Source: JAKZVK01 sp965248255
Lineage (GTDB): Bacteria > Acidobacteriota > Terriglobia > Bryobacterales > UBA6623
NCBI GenBank assembly: GCA_965248255.1
Contig: CBDFIW010000004.1
Location: forward strand, 248,001 to 312,000
Direction: 5' to 3'
DNA: 64,000 nt
Shown here: in pieces, positions 26,546 to 36,138 of the stretch
How positions within the stretch are numbered: the first letter of the stretch is position 1
How the letters are laid out: each line of letters begins with the position of its first letter
The notes under the pieces: model-generated
Databases searched by the model: none
Told to the model about the DNA's origin: nothing
The model's input: only the letters and a program-made list of their open reading frames with translations
Position numbers and translations under genes: made by a program

Positions 26546-26959
26546 CTGGACTTAGCCATTGATCTATCAGGCGCTGGCCCCGTCTCTTGCCGTCGCAGCT
26601 ACGGAACGGTCTGTCCTGACGAATGCACTTCCCAGTAAGACAGTACTATTACTCTAGTATCGATCTCCCTAATACTGTGTACGATATTTCCTGTTGCAAA
26701 TGGCTCCTCTTTGGCCGATACTGATCAAGAGGCTTGGAGCGGGCGCTTGAGGATGGAAGCTGGCTCGGGCTTTCACATAGGTTTGGGAGCGCGGTGCGGG
26801 GGAATCCTGTCTGGGCGGGCGTCTTTACGGGCCGCGCGCTTGTTGAAGAAGTCAGTTGTGGAACCGTTTTCGGGTGACGTCTGACCCGCACCCCGAAAGC
26901 ATTGTAGCCATCTGAGTCTTGGGTGTTCCCGGCACTGTCAGGATGCGCAAAGGAACTTA
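26546..26959. other. 414-bp intergenic region upstream of rpoD
   Basis: An AT-richer patch at about 26,640-26,690 (TAATACTGTGTACGATATTT) could hold a promoter. No ORF with a ribosome binding site, RNA gene or terminator is visible. Confidence 0.4.
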
Positions 26960-28561
26960 GTGTCCCGGCGAAAAACTCTATCCCACCGAGTCGATATGAG
27001 AACCAAGGACCCGATTGTGGACCATTTTGAGGAGCAGTTCGTGTCCGACTCCGTTGACCGGGTCAAGTCGGGCCTGGACGAGCAGGACCGCTTCGTCGAC
27101 GGCCGCGGCGAGGACCGCCCGGATATCGACCCGGCCCAGCCGGCGGCCGAAGAGCCGATCTACACCGACGACCCAGTTCGTGTCTACCTGAGAGAGATGG
27201 GCTCGGTCTCGTTGCTGACGCGGCAAGGGGAAGTGGATCTGGCGCGGCGAATGGAGCGCGGCAAGACACAGATGCTGCGCGCGATTGCCCGCTCGCCGCT
27301 GATCGTCATGAGGGTACTCTCCATCTATGAGTTGATCAAGAAAGGCGAAATCGAGATCGACTCGGTCGCCACGATCATCCACATCGACGACACCGAAGAC
27401 GAGCGCAACGAAAAGCGCCACAAGGCCAAGCAGAGCCTTGCCCGCGTCGCGCGCGTTTACCGGCAACTGACCACCGTGCAGAACAAGGTGCTTCGCACGC
27501 CCAAGCGGAATGTGCACGTCTTGAGCCGCATGCAATACAAGGCCAAGCGGCTGATCATCAAGCTGTCCAACGCCATCCAGATGGTCCCGTTCCAGCAGAA
27601 GCGGTGGGACGAGTTCACGAACGAATTGGAGCGTGCCCAAGCGAATCTTGAGCCGCTGTATTCCGAGGTGGAAAGGCTCAAGTCGAAATCAAGCCGAAAG
27701 ACCGCCAGTATCGCGGCCGCGCAGCGGGAGATCCGACGCGAGATTCGCGTGGCGGAAGCCACCTACGGGCTGACAGTCAACAACATTCGCCGCACGACCC
27801 GCCGCATTATCGCCGGCTTCTGCGAATCCGAGAAGGCCAAGAAGGCGCTGGTCGAAGCCAACCTTCGCCTCGTGGTGTCGGTCGCCAAGAAGTACGTAAA
27901 CCGTGGCCTTCACCTACTGGACCTGATCCAGGAAGGAAATATCGGCTTGATGCGGGCCGCCGAGAAGTTCGAGTACCGCCGCGGCTACAAGTTCTCGACC
28001 TATGCCACCTGGTGGATCCGTCAGGCCATTACCCGGGCCATCGCAGATCAGTCCCGTACGATCCGCATCCCGGTGCATATGAACGAGAGCATGAACAAGT
28101 TCCTGCGGGCATCGCGCGAGTTGGAGAAAGACCTGGGCCGTACGCCGACGCACGAAGAGATCGGCGACCGCATGGAAATCACTTCTGAGAAGGTGCAGAA
28201 GCTCAAGACGATCTCGCGTGATCCGGTCTCGTTGGAAACGCCGGTCGGCCGCGACGGGGAGTCCGCCCTCGGCGACCTGCTGGAAGACCGTTGGGTTGGC
28301 TCGCCGGTCGAGGCGGTGATCGAGTCGGACGTCCAAGATGAAACAACCGACGTGCTAAAAACCCTGTCTCCCAAAGAAGAAAAAGTGATCCGCATGCGCT
28401 TTGGGATCGGCTGTGACCGCGAGCATACGCTGGAGGAAATCGGCCAAGAATTCGCCGTCACCCGCGAGCGGATCCGGCAGATTGAGGCCAAGGCACTGCG
28501 AGCGTTGCGCGGTCCCGACCGGGCCCGCCGCCTGCGCGCCCTCATGGCGGCGAAGCAGTAG
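26960..28561 (+). CDS. rpoD: RNA polymerase primary sigma factor (RpoD/SigA)
   Basis: 533 residues with a GTG start five bases after AAAGGA. Region 1.2 is DDPVRVYLREMGSVSLLTRQGE. A non-conserved region of about 200 residues with a basic coiled coil follows (RLKSKSSRKTASIAAAQREI). Region 2 is complete: LVEANLRLVVSVAKKY, LDLIQEGNIGLMRAAEKF, GYKFSTYATWWIRQAI. Region 3 (RTPTHEEIGDRM) and the region 4.2 helix-turn-helix (TLEEIGQEFAVTRERIRQIE) are intact. Only about 70 residues precede region 1.2, and they show no clear region 1.1 fold. The sequence is typical of the housekeeping sigma70 class. Confidence 0.97.
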   Translation: MSRRKTLSHRVDMRTKDPIVDHFEEQFVSDSVDRVKSGLDEQDRFVDGRGEDRPDIDPAQPAAEEPIYTDDPVRVYLREMGSVSLLTRQGEVDLARRMERGKTQMLRAIARSPLIVMRVLSIYELIKKGEIEIDSVATIIHIDDTEDERNEKRHKAKQSLARVARVYRQLTTVQNKVLRTPKRNVHVLSRMQYKAKRLIIKLSNAIQMVPFQQKRWDEFTNELERAQANLEPLYSEVERLKSKSSRKTASIAAAQREIRREIRVAEATYGLTVNNIRRTTRRIIAGFCESEKAKKALVEANLRLVVSVAKKYVNRGLHLLDLIQEGNIGLMRAAEKFEYRRGYKFSTYATWWIRQAITRAIADQSRTIRIPVHMNESMNKFLRASRELEKDLGRTPTHEEIGDRMEITSEKVQKLKTISRDPVSLETPVGRDGESALGDLLEDRWVGSPVEAVIESDVQDETTDVLKTLSPKEEKVIRMRFGIGCDREHTLEEIGQEFAVTRERIRQIEAKALRALRGPDRARRLRALMAAKQ

Positions 28562-28611
28562 TACTCATCGCCGGTACGGCTCTGTCAACGCCTTCCCGGA
28601 GTGGCTCCCAG

Positions 28612-29352
28612 TTGCTGTCTTCCCTATCCGTTATCATACCGGCCTACAACGAAGAGTCCCGCCTGCCCGCAACGCTGCGGCGCGTGGCCGCGTACCTGCA
28701 AAGAACGTCCGAACGGTCGGCGGAGATCCTCGTCGTCGACGATGGTTCCGCCGACGGAACCTTCCGTGTCGCTCAACAAGAAGCGCGCGCCTTGTCCGAC
28801 GGGACCCTTGCCATGGATGTCCTCCGCAATCCGGGCAACCGCGGCAAGGGCTATAGCGTGCGGCATGGCGTGGGCAAGGCGCGCTCGGAGTGGGTACTCT
28901 TCACGGACGCCGATCTGTCCGCTCCCATCGAGGAGTGTGACAAGCTGATCGCCGCCGTCTCGGACGGCTCGTATGACGTCGCCTTCGGATCAAGGGCGCT
29001 AGACCGCTCGCTGATTGGCGTGCATCAGAGCCCTTTTCGTGAAGCGGTCGGGCGCGTGTTCAACTACGCCGTCCGCCTCGTTGCCGGATTGCCCTACAAG
29101 GACACGCAATGCGGCTTCAAGCTTTTCTCTCACCGGGCTGCCCACGCGATCTTCGAGCGCCAGAGGCTGGACCGCTTCGGCTTCGACGTCGAGATTCTCT
29201 TCCTGGCCCAGAACTTGAGCCTTCGCGCCCTGGAAGTGCCTGTCCGATGGGACCACTCCGAGGGCACGAAGGTCAGCATGCTCTCGGGCGCCGCCGCCTT
29301 TGTCGACATCGCGCGCGTGCGCTGGAACGACTGGACAGGCAAGTATCGTTAA
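28612..29352 (+). CDS. family 2 glycosyltransferase (dolichyl/undecaprenyl-phosphate glucosyltransferase-like)
   Basis: 246 residues with a TTG start directly before the conserved SVIIPAYNEESRLPATLRRV. The GT-A fold shows the nucleotide-binding ILVVDDGSADGT, the metal-binding VLFTDADLSAPIEE (DxD) and TQCGFKLFSH. The RFGFDVEILFLAQ segment matches the Alg5/DPG-synthase group. By family it transfers a sugar from a nucleotide donor to a polyprenyl phosphate on the cytoplasmic membrane. The TTG start has a poor ribosome binding site. It follows rpoD by 50 bp but is unlikely to be functionally linked. Confidence 0.9.
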   Translation: MLSSLSVIIPAYNEESRLPATLRRVAAYLQRTSERSAEILVVDDGSADGTFRVAQQEARALSDGTLAMDVLRNPGNRGKGYSVRHGVGKARSEWVLFTDADLSAPIEECDKLIAAVSDGSYDVAFGSRALDRSLIGVHQSPFREAVGRVFNYAVRLVAGLPYKDTQCGFKLFSHRAAHAIFERQRLDRFGFDVEILFLAQNLSLRALEVPVRWDHSEGTKVSMLSGAAAFVDIARVRWNDWTGKYR

Positions 29353-29355
29353 GGG

Positions 29356-30081
29356 TCACTCACCGGGGTGGTCGAGCTTCCATTGAATCTGCCGCAGCAT
29401 GCCTTGAAAGGTCCGAGCGTCTCGTGGCGCCAAACGAAGCCGCCCCACCCAGCGGCGGACCTTCCGGGTTTGAGAAGCACGGTTGTCGGGCTGGATAAAC
29501 CCCCCGGCCTCGAGCGCCGGAATCAGCATGCGGACGATCCGCTCGCGCTGGGCGGCGTCCGCCGCGGAAGGCGTCGCCAGCGTGGGCGTCAGCTTCGCGC
29601 GGCGGGCGGTCTCGTAGCAAAACAGGGCCACCGCCTGCCCTAAGTTCATCGAGGGACACCCGGGCTGGGTCGGAATAGACACGATCCAATCGCAGTGGCT
29701 CAGGTCGTCGTTTCCTAGGCCGTGTTTCTCTGAGCCAAAAACGAGCGCCGCCTGGCACCTTTCGAGATGCGTTCGCAAGGCGGCGGCACCCTCGGGCAAC
29801 ATTCGCTGCACGTGGTGCTCCGAGCGACCCCGCATGGCCGAGGTCCCGATCGTCAAGGAAGCCTCCCCGAGGGCTTCGGCCAGATCGGCCGTCACGCGCG
29901 CCGCCGCCAGCACCTCGCTCGCCCCGACAGCCGACTGCGCCTGCCGGAACGCCACGTCGTAGGGCTCAACCAGCCAGAGCTTCGAGAATCCGAAGTTCAG
30001 CATGGCGCGCGCCGCCGCGCCAATGTTGAGGGAATTGCGGCTGCGAACCAGAACGATGCGTAAACGGTCTTGCCAGGGCAT
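29356..30081 (-). CDS. TrmJ-like SPOUT tRNA/rRNA 2'-O-methyltransferase
   Basis: 241 residues from ATG 30081; the frame extends upstream, but that part is not conserved. The SPOUT knot motifs are present: motif 1 RSRNSLNIGAAARAMLNFGF, motif 2 ALVFGSEKHGLGNDDL and motif 3 IPTQPGCPSMNLGQAVALF. These match TrmJ, which methylates the 2'-O of nucleotide 32 in tRNA. The trefoil knot binds SAM. The C-terminal 75 residues (ARRAKLTPTL and beyond) form a helical extension seen in TrmJ. It is convergent with the glycosyltransferase (three bases apart) and divergent from the PpiD-like gene. Confidence 0.92.
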   Translation of the reverse strand: MPWQDRLRIVLVRSRNSLNIGAAARAMLNFGFSKLWLVEPYDVAFRQAQSAVGASEVLAAARVTADLAEALGEASLTIGTSAMRGRSEHHVQRMLPEGAAALRTHLERCQAALVFGSEKHGLGNDDLSHCDWIVSIPTQPGCPSMNLGQAVALFCYETARRAKLTPTLATPSAADAAQRERIVRMLIPALEAGGFIQPDNRASQTRKVRRWVGRLRLAPRDARTFQGMLRQIQWKLDHPGE

Positions 30082-30178
30082 GCGCGGTTTGACGGTCCCC
30101 GCGCACCTCAATCGGCGCAACGGCAGGGACACCAACATCTCGGGTTCGCTGGACCCCCAATAGTATAATGACGGGAGT

Positions 30179-32119
30179 ATGTTCAACCTCTTCCGAAGTC
30201 AGAAGCAGATGGTTCGTATCGTGCTCGGCGGCATTCTCACGATGGTTGCTTTCTCGATGGTGATCACTCTGATCCCCGGGCTGCTTAACACGCCAGCCGA
30301 CGCCGGCCAACTCATCCTCGCCGAAGTCAACGGCCGTGAAATCACCTCCACCGAGCTCGGCCTGCGGTTACGCGTCATGGGTGTGAGGCCCGAGCTGCCG
30401 CTGCGGACATTGAACCTGACCTCCGCCCAGTACATCAACGATCTGATCGCGGACATGGTTTTGCTTGAAGAGGCCAACAAGCTGGGCCTCACTCCGGATG
30501 AGCAGGAGTTGGCACAATGGCTGCAGTTTCAGTTGCCCTTCTTGTTCCCGGATGGCGTTTTCGTCGGGACCTTGCAGTACTCCCAATACATTCAGGAATC
30601 GTTTCGGCGTACCGTTGCCGAGTTCGAGGCCGAACTCGCACAGCGGCTTACGATCGACACACGTCTCAGACGGTTGGTGACCGCGAACGAATGGGTCAGC
30701 AACGAAGAACTGGAGGAGGCCTACCGCGAGCGTCACAACAGAGTCAAGATCGAGTTCGTCAACGTGACTCGCGACAACGTTCGCAACCGCGTCGAGGTGA
30801 CAGACGAGAAACTGAAGTCGTTTTATGAGGAGAGAAAGCCCACCTATCTGATCGACGAAAACCGCACGGCGAAACTGCTGACGGTGAGCGACGATGTGCT
30901 GCCGGCGCCCGAGGTGTCGGATGCGGACATGCGCCAGCACTACTCGCAGAATCTCGTCGTCTACGAGATCCCCGAGCGTGTAAAAGCCCGCCACATCCTC
31001 TTTATGGCCATGGAGAAGTCGGAGGAAGAGAGCAACGCCATCGAAGCGAAAGCGCGGGAAGTCCTCGAGCAAGTCCGCGGCGGCGCGGATTTCACCAAAC
31101 TGGCCCAGGAGCATTCCGCGGATCCCGCCTCCGCCTCGCAGGGCGGCGACCTGGATTGGATCAGTCGCGGCGAGATGGATCCCGAGTTCGAGAAGGGTGC
31201 CTTTGCGCTCAAGGTCGGCGAGATCAGCGACTTGGTCAAGACCACCTTCGGCTTCCACATCATCAAGGCCGACGGCCGCGAGGAGGGTGGCACGAAGCGG
31301 TTCGAAGAGGTTAAAGAACAGGTGCGCGAGGCTGTCCGGAGCCAGCGGCAGCACCTCTCGCGTATTCAGTTGCTGGACGAGGTGATGGCCGCGGCGCGGG
31401 GTGTCGGCACCGACTTGGAACAGGTCGGCCGGCAGTACAACTTGCCCGTCAAAACGGCGGGACCCTTTACCTTGGCCGAACCGGCGCCCGAAGTGGCCAC
31501 GCCGCAAGAATTCCTCAACCAGGTGTTCACCGCCGAAGTCGGCGAGCCCTTATCCTCCACCACAGAGGACGTCGTCACCATCGTGGTCCTGACCGAGATC
31601 AATCGCCCGCGACAGGCCGAGTTCGAGGACGTCGAGGACCGGGTGCGCAACGAGTTCCTCGATGCGGAGGCTACAGCTTTGGCCAGCGAAAGGGCGTTTG
31701 AGATCGCTGAAGAGGCTCTAAAGGAAGGCGCCGTCCTGCGCCGTGTCGCCCGCCGGTACGGCCTAGACGCGGAAGTGAGTCCCTTCTTCAAGACCATCGA
31801 ACGCGTCAAGAACCTGGGCCCCGCCCGGCTCCTGGGCCCTGGACCCTTCCAAGCCGAGCCCGGTGCCATCCTCGGGCCCGTGCCGGTCGAAGGGAACTTC
31901 GCTGTCTATCGTGTCGTCGATCACGAAGAGGCCAGCTTGGTCGCCTTCGAGGACGAAAAGGAGAGCATCCGCAAGACCCGCCTCGAAAGCAAGAGAACCG
32001 ACGCCTTTGACGTCTACAAGACGGCCCTTGTCGACCGCTACATGCAACAGGGCGATGTCACCCGCTACGACGAACGTGTCCTGGACTTTGCGCGCTCCTT
32101 CTCGCGCCTAGGCGGATAG
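30179..32119 (+). CDS. PpiD/SurA-like membrane-anchored peptidyl-prolyl isomerase
   Basis: 646 residues. A single N-terminal transmembrane segment (VLGGILTMVAFSMVITLIPG, residues 16-35) anchors a large periplasmic part. The SurA-N chaperone-like helical domain runs from about 40 to 250 (EEANKLGLTPDEQELAQWL). A parvulin domain follows (VKARHILFMAMEKSEEES, GADFTKLAQEHSADPAS, GGDLDWISRGEMDPEFE, TFGFHIIKADGRE), then a second C-terminal helical region. This matches PpiD, which assists folding of outer-membrane and exported proteins after translocation. Only 97 bp separate it from the divergent TrmJ-like gene, so the two may share a promoter region. Confidence 0.92.
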   Translation: MFNLFRSQKQMVRIVLGGILTMVAFSMVITLIPGLLNTPADAGQLILAEVNGREITSTELGLRLRVMGVRPELPLRTLNLTSAQYINDLIADMVLLEEANKLGLTPDEQELAQWLQFQLPFLFPDGVFVGTLQYSQYIQESFRRTVAEFEAELAQRLTIDTRLRRLVTANEWVSNEELEEAYRERHNRVKIEFVNVTRDNVRNRVEVTDEKLKSFYEERKPTYLIDENRTAKLLTVSDDVLPAPEVSDADMRQHYSQNLVVYEIPERVKARHILFMAMEKSEEESNAIEAKAREVLEQVRGGADFTKLAQEHSADPASASQGGDLDWISRGEMDPEFEKGAFALKVGEISDLVKTTFGFHIIKADGREEGGTKRFEEVKEQVREAVRSQRQHLSRIQLLDEVMAAARGVGTDLEQVGRQYNLPVKTAGPFTLAEPAPEVATPQEFLNQVFTAEVGEPLSSTTEDVVTIVVLTEINRPRQAEFEDVEDRVRNEFLDAEATALASERAFEIAEEALKEGAVLRRVARRYGLDAEVSPFFKTIERVKNLGPARLLGPGPFQAEPGAILGPVPVEGNFAVYRVVDHEEASLVAFEDEKESIRKTRLESKRTDAFDVYKTALVDRYMQQGDVTRYDERVLDFARSFSRLGG

Positions 32120-32133
32120 CGCTTGGGAAACCC

Positions 32134-32160
32134 GTAGGGACGGCCTCCGCGCCCGTCCGC
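32134..32160 (+). repeat. short dispersed hairpin repeat (GTAGGGGC type)
   Basis: GTAGGGACGG, a short loop and CCGTCC. Variant of the family also seen at 21352, 24583 and 43995. Confidence 0.55.
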
Positions 32161-32528
32161 CCGGTTCACGAATCACAGTTTACGGCTCAACGGTCTTCCG
32201 TCTACTCGCCGCTGTCCTGGGTCGCCGGGTCCCGCCTTGCCGGTAGCGCCGGCATTGACGCAGGAGTCGGTCTCTTCCAAGCCTATCTGTTGATGGCTAT
32301 CATCGGAATTTCATTGTGGTTGGGTTCTGTAGGGGCAGACCGCAGAAAGTGGCACGCGGTGGGAGCTCTGGCGCACCTTCCACCTCTTGCAGCCAATATC
32401 ATGTTCTGCCATCTGCTCGTGTAAATAGGCCTGGGCTCGGTGTCAATAGGGAGCACCATATTCCACTGCGTGCTCATCTGCGTAGAATCAACGGCTCTGC
32501 TCTACAAAGCCCATCCAGAGAGCCCGGC

Positions 32529-32601
32529 ACCCACAGCGCCTGGATCGAAGCCCGTCAAAAAGGCGGCAAGATCATCCAAGAGCTGAAGGTGCGGTGAGCC
32601 C
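32529..32601 (+). repeat. duplicated 3' gene fragment, copy 1
   Basis: 73-bp direct repeat of 34053-34125 with nine mismatches by my alignment. Both copies encode the same C-terminal peptide pattern, THSAWIEARQKGGKIIQELK here, ending in a stop four bases before the repeat ends. Substitutions between copies are conservative at the protein level, so both derive from real coding sequence. The parent gene is unrecognised. The two copies bracket the permease gene. Confidence 0.65.
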
Positions 32602-32715
32602 GTTTGGATCCGAACCCCAACGGAGTCTGCTGAGGCGCGAAAAATCTTGCGTCACGACCATGGGAGTCTTCTCACAACCTCAAACTCCGCCGAATGGTTC
32701 AACAGAGTGGCCGAT

Positions 32716-34017
32716 TCAGTCCGCGACACGGGTTTCCCCGCTCTCGAACTGGCTGGGAAGGGGCAAGACAAGATTCGCCGCCACGCCGAGAATTCCGGCT
32801 ATGCCGATCCCCTTGAGCGCGAATTCTCCGATGCCCAGGCTCAGGCCACCGACTCCGGGAATCAAGATCAACGAAACAATCGCGAGATTTCGGGGTGCCA
32901 TCAGATCCTGTCCGGACTTTACCAGCGTGTTGATCCCGACGACCGTGATGGCGCCGAAGAGCAGCACCAAAACGCCCCCCATCACGGGCGTGGGGATGGT
33001 CCGCAGCAGGCCTCCCACTTTTCCTACGAACGACAGCACGATTGCCGAGATCGCCGTCCACGTCATCACGGCGGGATTGTAAACGCGGGTCAGAGCAACC
33101 GCGCCAGTCACTTCCGAGTAGGTCGTGCTGGGGGGGCCGCCTAGAAAAGCCGCCAGGCTGGTCGCCAGGCCGTCTCCCAGCAGCGTGCGGTGGATTCCCG
33201 GATTCTCGAGGTAGTTGCGGCCGGTCAGAGACCCGATGGCCAGCACGTCGCCGAAATGCTCGATCGCGGGCGCAATCGCGACGGGAAGAATGAACACAGC
33301 CGCCTGCCAATGCCACTGGGGAAAGACGAAAGCGGGAACGCGCAGCCAAGGGGCCTCCACCACCGCTCCGAAGTTGACTAGGCCCAGCGCCAACGACACG
33401 GCATAGCCCAGCGCGATCCCCATGAGAATCGGCAGTAATCGCGCCATGCCCCGGCCAAAAAGCGAACACAGGACCGTGGCGGCAAGGGACACCGCGGCAG
33501 CCCCAAGAGCGGTTCCATAGGGTACGAGTTGGGCTGCTCCGTCACCGGTCTTGCCCATCGCCATGTTGACCGCGACGGGTGCAAGTATGATCCCGATCAC
33601 AATGATCACCGGCCCGGTCACGACCGGCGGCAGGATACGCAGCAACAGCCGCCTGCCGCCGACCCGAACGACGATGCTGAGCGCCACGTAGAGCAATCCC
33701 GCGGCCACGAGACCGCCGAGCGTTGCCGGCACGCCCCAAGTCTCGACGCCGTAGATGATCGGAGCAATGAAAGCAAACGAGGACGCCAGAAAAACGGGCA
33801 CTTGTCCGCCGGTAACGAGTTGAAACAGCAGCGTTCCCGCACCGGAGGTAAATAAGGCCACGTTCGGATTGAGCCCCGTGAGGATCGGAACCAGCACCAG
33901 CGCGCCGAACGCCACGAACAGAAGTTGCGCTCCAAGCAAGCTATCGCGCCAATGGAAGCGGTAGGCCGGAGGATTGGGGTGGTTTTCCGCCCCTTCCCTG
34001 TCACGCGGTTCGCTCAT
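32716..34017 (-). CDS. NCS2 family uracil/xanthine permease
   Basis: 433 residues from ATG 34017; a GTG ten codons upstream is an alternative. Polytopic membrane protein with about 14 hydrophobic segments. NCS2 hallmarks: VPVFLASSFAFIAPII in TM3, VTGPVIIVIGIILAPVAVNM, the substrate-binding IAPAIEHFGDVLAIGSLTGRN in TM8 (Glu and His) and PPSTTYSEVTGAVALTRVYNP in TM10, close to the UraA/RutG pattern. It imports uracil or a purine base with protons. No nucleobase-metabolism genes adjoin it. Direct copies of a 73-bp fragment lie on both sides, suggesting the gene arrived or moved as a block. Confidence 0.93.
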   Translation of the reverse strand: MSEPRDREGAENHPNPPAYRFHWRDSLLGAQLLFVAFGALVLVPILTGLNPNVALFTSGAGTLLFQLVTGGQVPVFLASSFAFIAPIIYGVETWGVPATLGGLVAAGLLYVALSIVVRVGGRRLLLRILPPVVTGPVIIVIGIILAPVAVNMAMGKTGDGAAQLVPYGTALGAAAVSLAATVLCSLFGRGMARLLPILMGIALGYAVSLALGLVNFGAVVEAPWLRVPAFVFPQWHWQAAVFILPVAIAPAIEHFGDVLAIGSLTGRNYLENPGIHRTLLGDGLATSLAAFLGGPPSTTYSEVTGAVALTRVYNPAVMTWTAISAIVLSFVGKVGGLLRTIPTPVMGGVLVLLFGAITVVGINTLVKSGQDLMAPRNLAIVSLILIPGVGGLSLGIGEFALKGIGIAGILGVAANLVLPLPSQFESGETRVAD

Positions 34018-34052
34018 GGTCGATTGGTGCTTCAGGCTATCACGCACCCGAT

Positions 34053-34125
34053 ACCCACCGCGCCTGGATCGATACCCGCCACAAGGGCGGCAAGCTCATC
34101 GAAGAGCTGAAGGTCCGGTGAGCCC
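34053..34125 (+). repeat. duplicated 3' gene fragment, copy 2
   Basis: Partner of the copy at 32529. Here the peptide is THRAWIDTRHKGGKLIEELK followed by a stop, with a slightly longer protein-like upstream (GYHAPD). Direct orientation relative to copy 1, on the opposite side of the permease gene. Confidence 0.65.
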
Positions 34126-34192
34126 TAGTGTGCGCCCGGTGGACCTGGGCTTCGAACAATGCCGCCACGTTCGCTCAGAGGAAGGCGGCGAG

Positions 34193-35267
34193 CTAGAGTT
34201 TCTGCAGAGCCTGGCAAGACACCGCAACACCCGCGCGGCAGGCACGTTCGTACAACTGGCGGGCTCGACCGGCACTTTCACTCTCACCGCTCTGGATCAG
34301 AAAGGCGGCTAGGTTGTGACACGAGCCTGCATACCCGAGGTCACAACCCCGTTCCCACGCTGCCGAGGCTTGCAGCTTCTGGCCGTTCTCATAATGGAGC
34401 ACTGCAAGGTTGTGACAGCCCAGCCCCAGACTGGAGTCGCAAGCTTTTTCGAAATAGCCCGCAGCCGCGTCCGCATCCGGCTCGACGCCCAAGCCGTTCT
34501 GTAGCGCCCAACCCAGGTTGACGCACCCTTTTGCCAATCCCGCGTCACAACTGCGTTCGAACAGCTTCGCGGCATGCGGTAGATCCTGATTCGTACCTCT
34601 GCCTTGCGACTTCAGCAGTCCTAGCGTCTCGCACGCATCTCGATCGCCGTCCGAGCATCGCTGGTCCGCCTTTGCCGCCAAGCCCTCGCAGGCTGCTTCT
34701 GAACCGTCGAGGCAACGGTCCACCACCGATGCCCGAAGCGGATCTGCCGTTACCGCCGACAGCGCGATCGACAGGATCAACGCCATCATTCCCGCCATGA
34801 TGCCCAACATGAGCAGGACGAATTTGACTCCGATAGGCCGCGTGAACGCGAGATTGCACCGATCCAGCCCACGCCGATCGGGTATCCCGTGAACGGTAAG
34901 TTCGTATGAGCCCGGCCGTTCGATCTGGAACCGGAAGAGGGGCCGCCTCATTCTGGAGAATCCTTTCACTGTTATTGCCGAACAGGTTCCGCTTGACCTG
35001 GACTTCTCGTCCGGTTAACAGCTCGATCATCGAGCCCTTCATGGTGAGGGGGCCCAGGCCGAAGTCGGCGAGGGACCACTGGGGGCTTTCGAGATTGATA
35101 GCAAAGCTGCCTGACTCTTTGAGGTCTACTGTCTGGCGCTCGACTAAGGCCGCGCGGCTCACAAATGACTTTCTGATGGTCTGTACCAGCCGCACCACGC
35201 AATAGAGGGCCAGCAGAACGCCCAGCGCCCCGACGGGAACGGCAAGCTGCGGAGAAAAGGTCGGCAT
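34193..35267 (-). pseudogene. membrane-anchored Sel1-like (Cys-rich) repeat protein, frameshifted
   Basis: Two frames join into one plausible protein. The 5' part, from ATG 35267, encodes a transmembrane segment (AVPVGALGVLLALYCVVRLV) and a beta domain (FGLGPLTMKGSMIELLTGRE). Near 34,970 the sequence continues sensibly only in another frame (FSRMRRPLFRFQIERPGSYE), which implies one extra base. The 3' part has another hydrophobic segment (FVLLMLGIMAGMMALILSIA) and then five or so repeats with paired cysteines: LFERSCDAGLAKGCVNLGW, YFEKACDSSLGLGCHNLA, WERGCDLGYAGSCHNLAAF, YERACRAGVAVSCQAL. Such Sel1/Hcp-like repeats are secreted or periplasmic protein-interaction scaffolds. The frameshift may be genuine or a sequencing error. 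Confidence 0.75.
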
Positions 35268-35923
35268 GGTCCTAATCCAATCCGGCAGCGGGGCGCCAAG
35301 CTTCGCGCGCCTCGTATAAATCCAGGATCTCCATTCTGGCCATCCCGGCATGGATAAGGGTAGCTGAGGCACGCCTGTGCTGCAACGTTCTTCGCACTGC
35401 TAGCACGTTCGGTCCTGCTGTGTTCGCCGATCCGGCCCTTGGATCGCGTCCGATTCAGGCAGGATTTGGGCAGGTCTCGATCGCCATGGCAATCTCGATT
35501 CGAGGCGGGTGTGAGCTTTACACCCAGGACAGGTTGCGGGCCGCGATCATCTTTTGTGGGGTCATCCGGCACCGCCCTGTCGCTGTTCTCTGGCGTGGCG
35601 GTGTGCCTGCCGCGAGTCTTGGCTCTGTGCGTTGGCGGGCTCAGCGCCTGGTCGCTGATTGGCAAGTATTCGCAGAAGTTCTTCTATGGCTCTTATCTTG
35701 AGTACCAGCGAGCATGCGGAGAAAGCATTACCCATGCTCCATAGGAATTCGTACCTCTGCATTACCCCAAAAAGGTACTGCCCATTACAACAATCTAGGG
35801 CGAACGCCCACTGGCTGTATCACCCCCTCCGAGGTGATTATCAATCACAGATGGCAGTGCTCAACCTGAGACCAAAACAGACGCACTGTTCAAATCGAAC
35901 CCCAATCATCTGAGGAGAAAAAC
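35268..35923. other. 656-bp interval upstream of the Flp pilin
   Basis: Open frames on both strands at 35,159-35,744 show no domain or ribosome binding site. Close to the pilin gene TATCACC and GGTGATTA (about 35,817-35,840) form a short inverted repeat that could be an operator. Nothing else is recognised. Confidence 0.4.
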
Positions 35924-36112
35924 ATGAACAAACAGTACAGTTTCATCATCAGGCTCTCACAAGACGATAGAGCCCAGGACATGGTTGAGTGCTCGTTGCT
36001 GGCCGGCTTCATCGCCGTTGCCGCGGGCGCAGTTCTGCCGGGCGTTTCCACCAGCATCAGCACGATCTTCAGCAAGATGGCCAGCGTCACGGACACCGCG
36101 GCCAAAGCGTAA
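35924..36112 (+). CDS. Flp/Fap-type (type IVb) pilin
   Basis: 62 residues with GAGGAG nine bases before the ATG. The N-terminus MNKQYSFIIRLSQDDRAQDMVEC is followed by the hydrophobic helix LLAGFIAVAAGAVLPGVSTSI, then a short polar tail. The DRAQDMVE segment matches the Flp pilin consensus (GATAIEYALIAA type) in which a Glu at position 5 of the mature helix directs assembly. It is exported by the Tad/TadV system, but no tad genes are nearby. A strong terminator follows, so this is a self-contained single-gene unit. Confidence 0.85.
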   Translation: MNKQYSFIIRLSQDDRAQDMVECSLLAGFIAVAAGAVLPGVSTSISTIFSKMASVTDTAAKA

Positions 36113-36138
36113 GTTCGACCGAAACATTCCTTCGAGCG

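Larger units (their letters stand above)
32120..32715. other. 596-bp interval: dispersed hairpin, repeat fragment, no intact gene
   Basis: Contains a GTAGGGAC-type hairpin (32134-32160), the GGTTCACGAATCACAG string, and a 73-bp coding fragment duplicated at 34053. Open frames elsewhere in the interval have no ribosome binding site or conserved domain. Confidence 0.5.
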
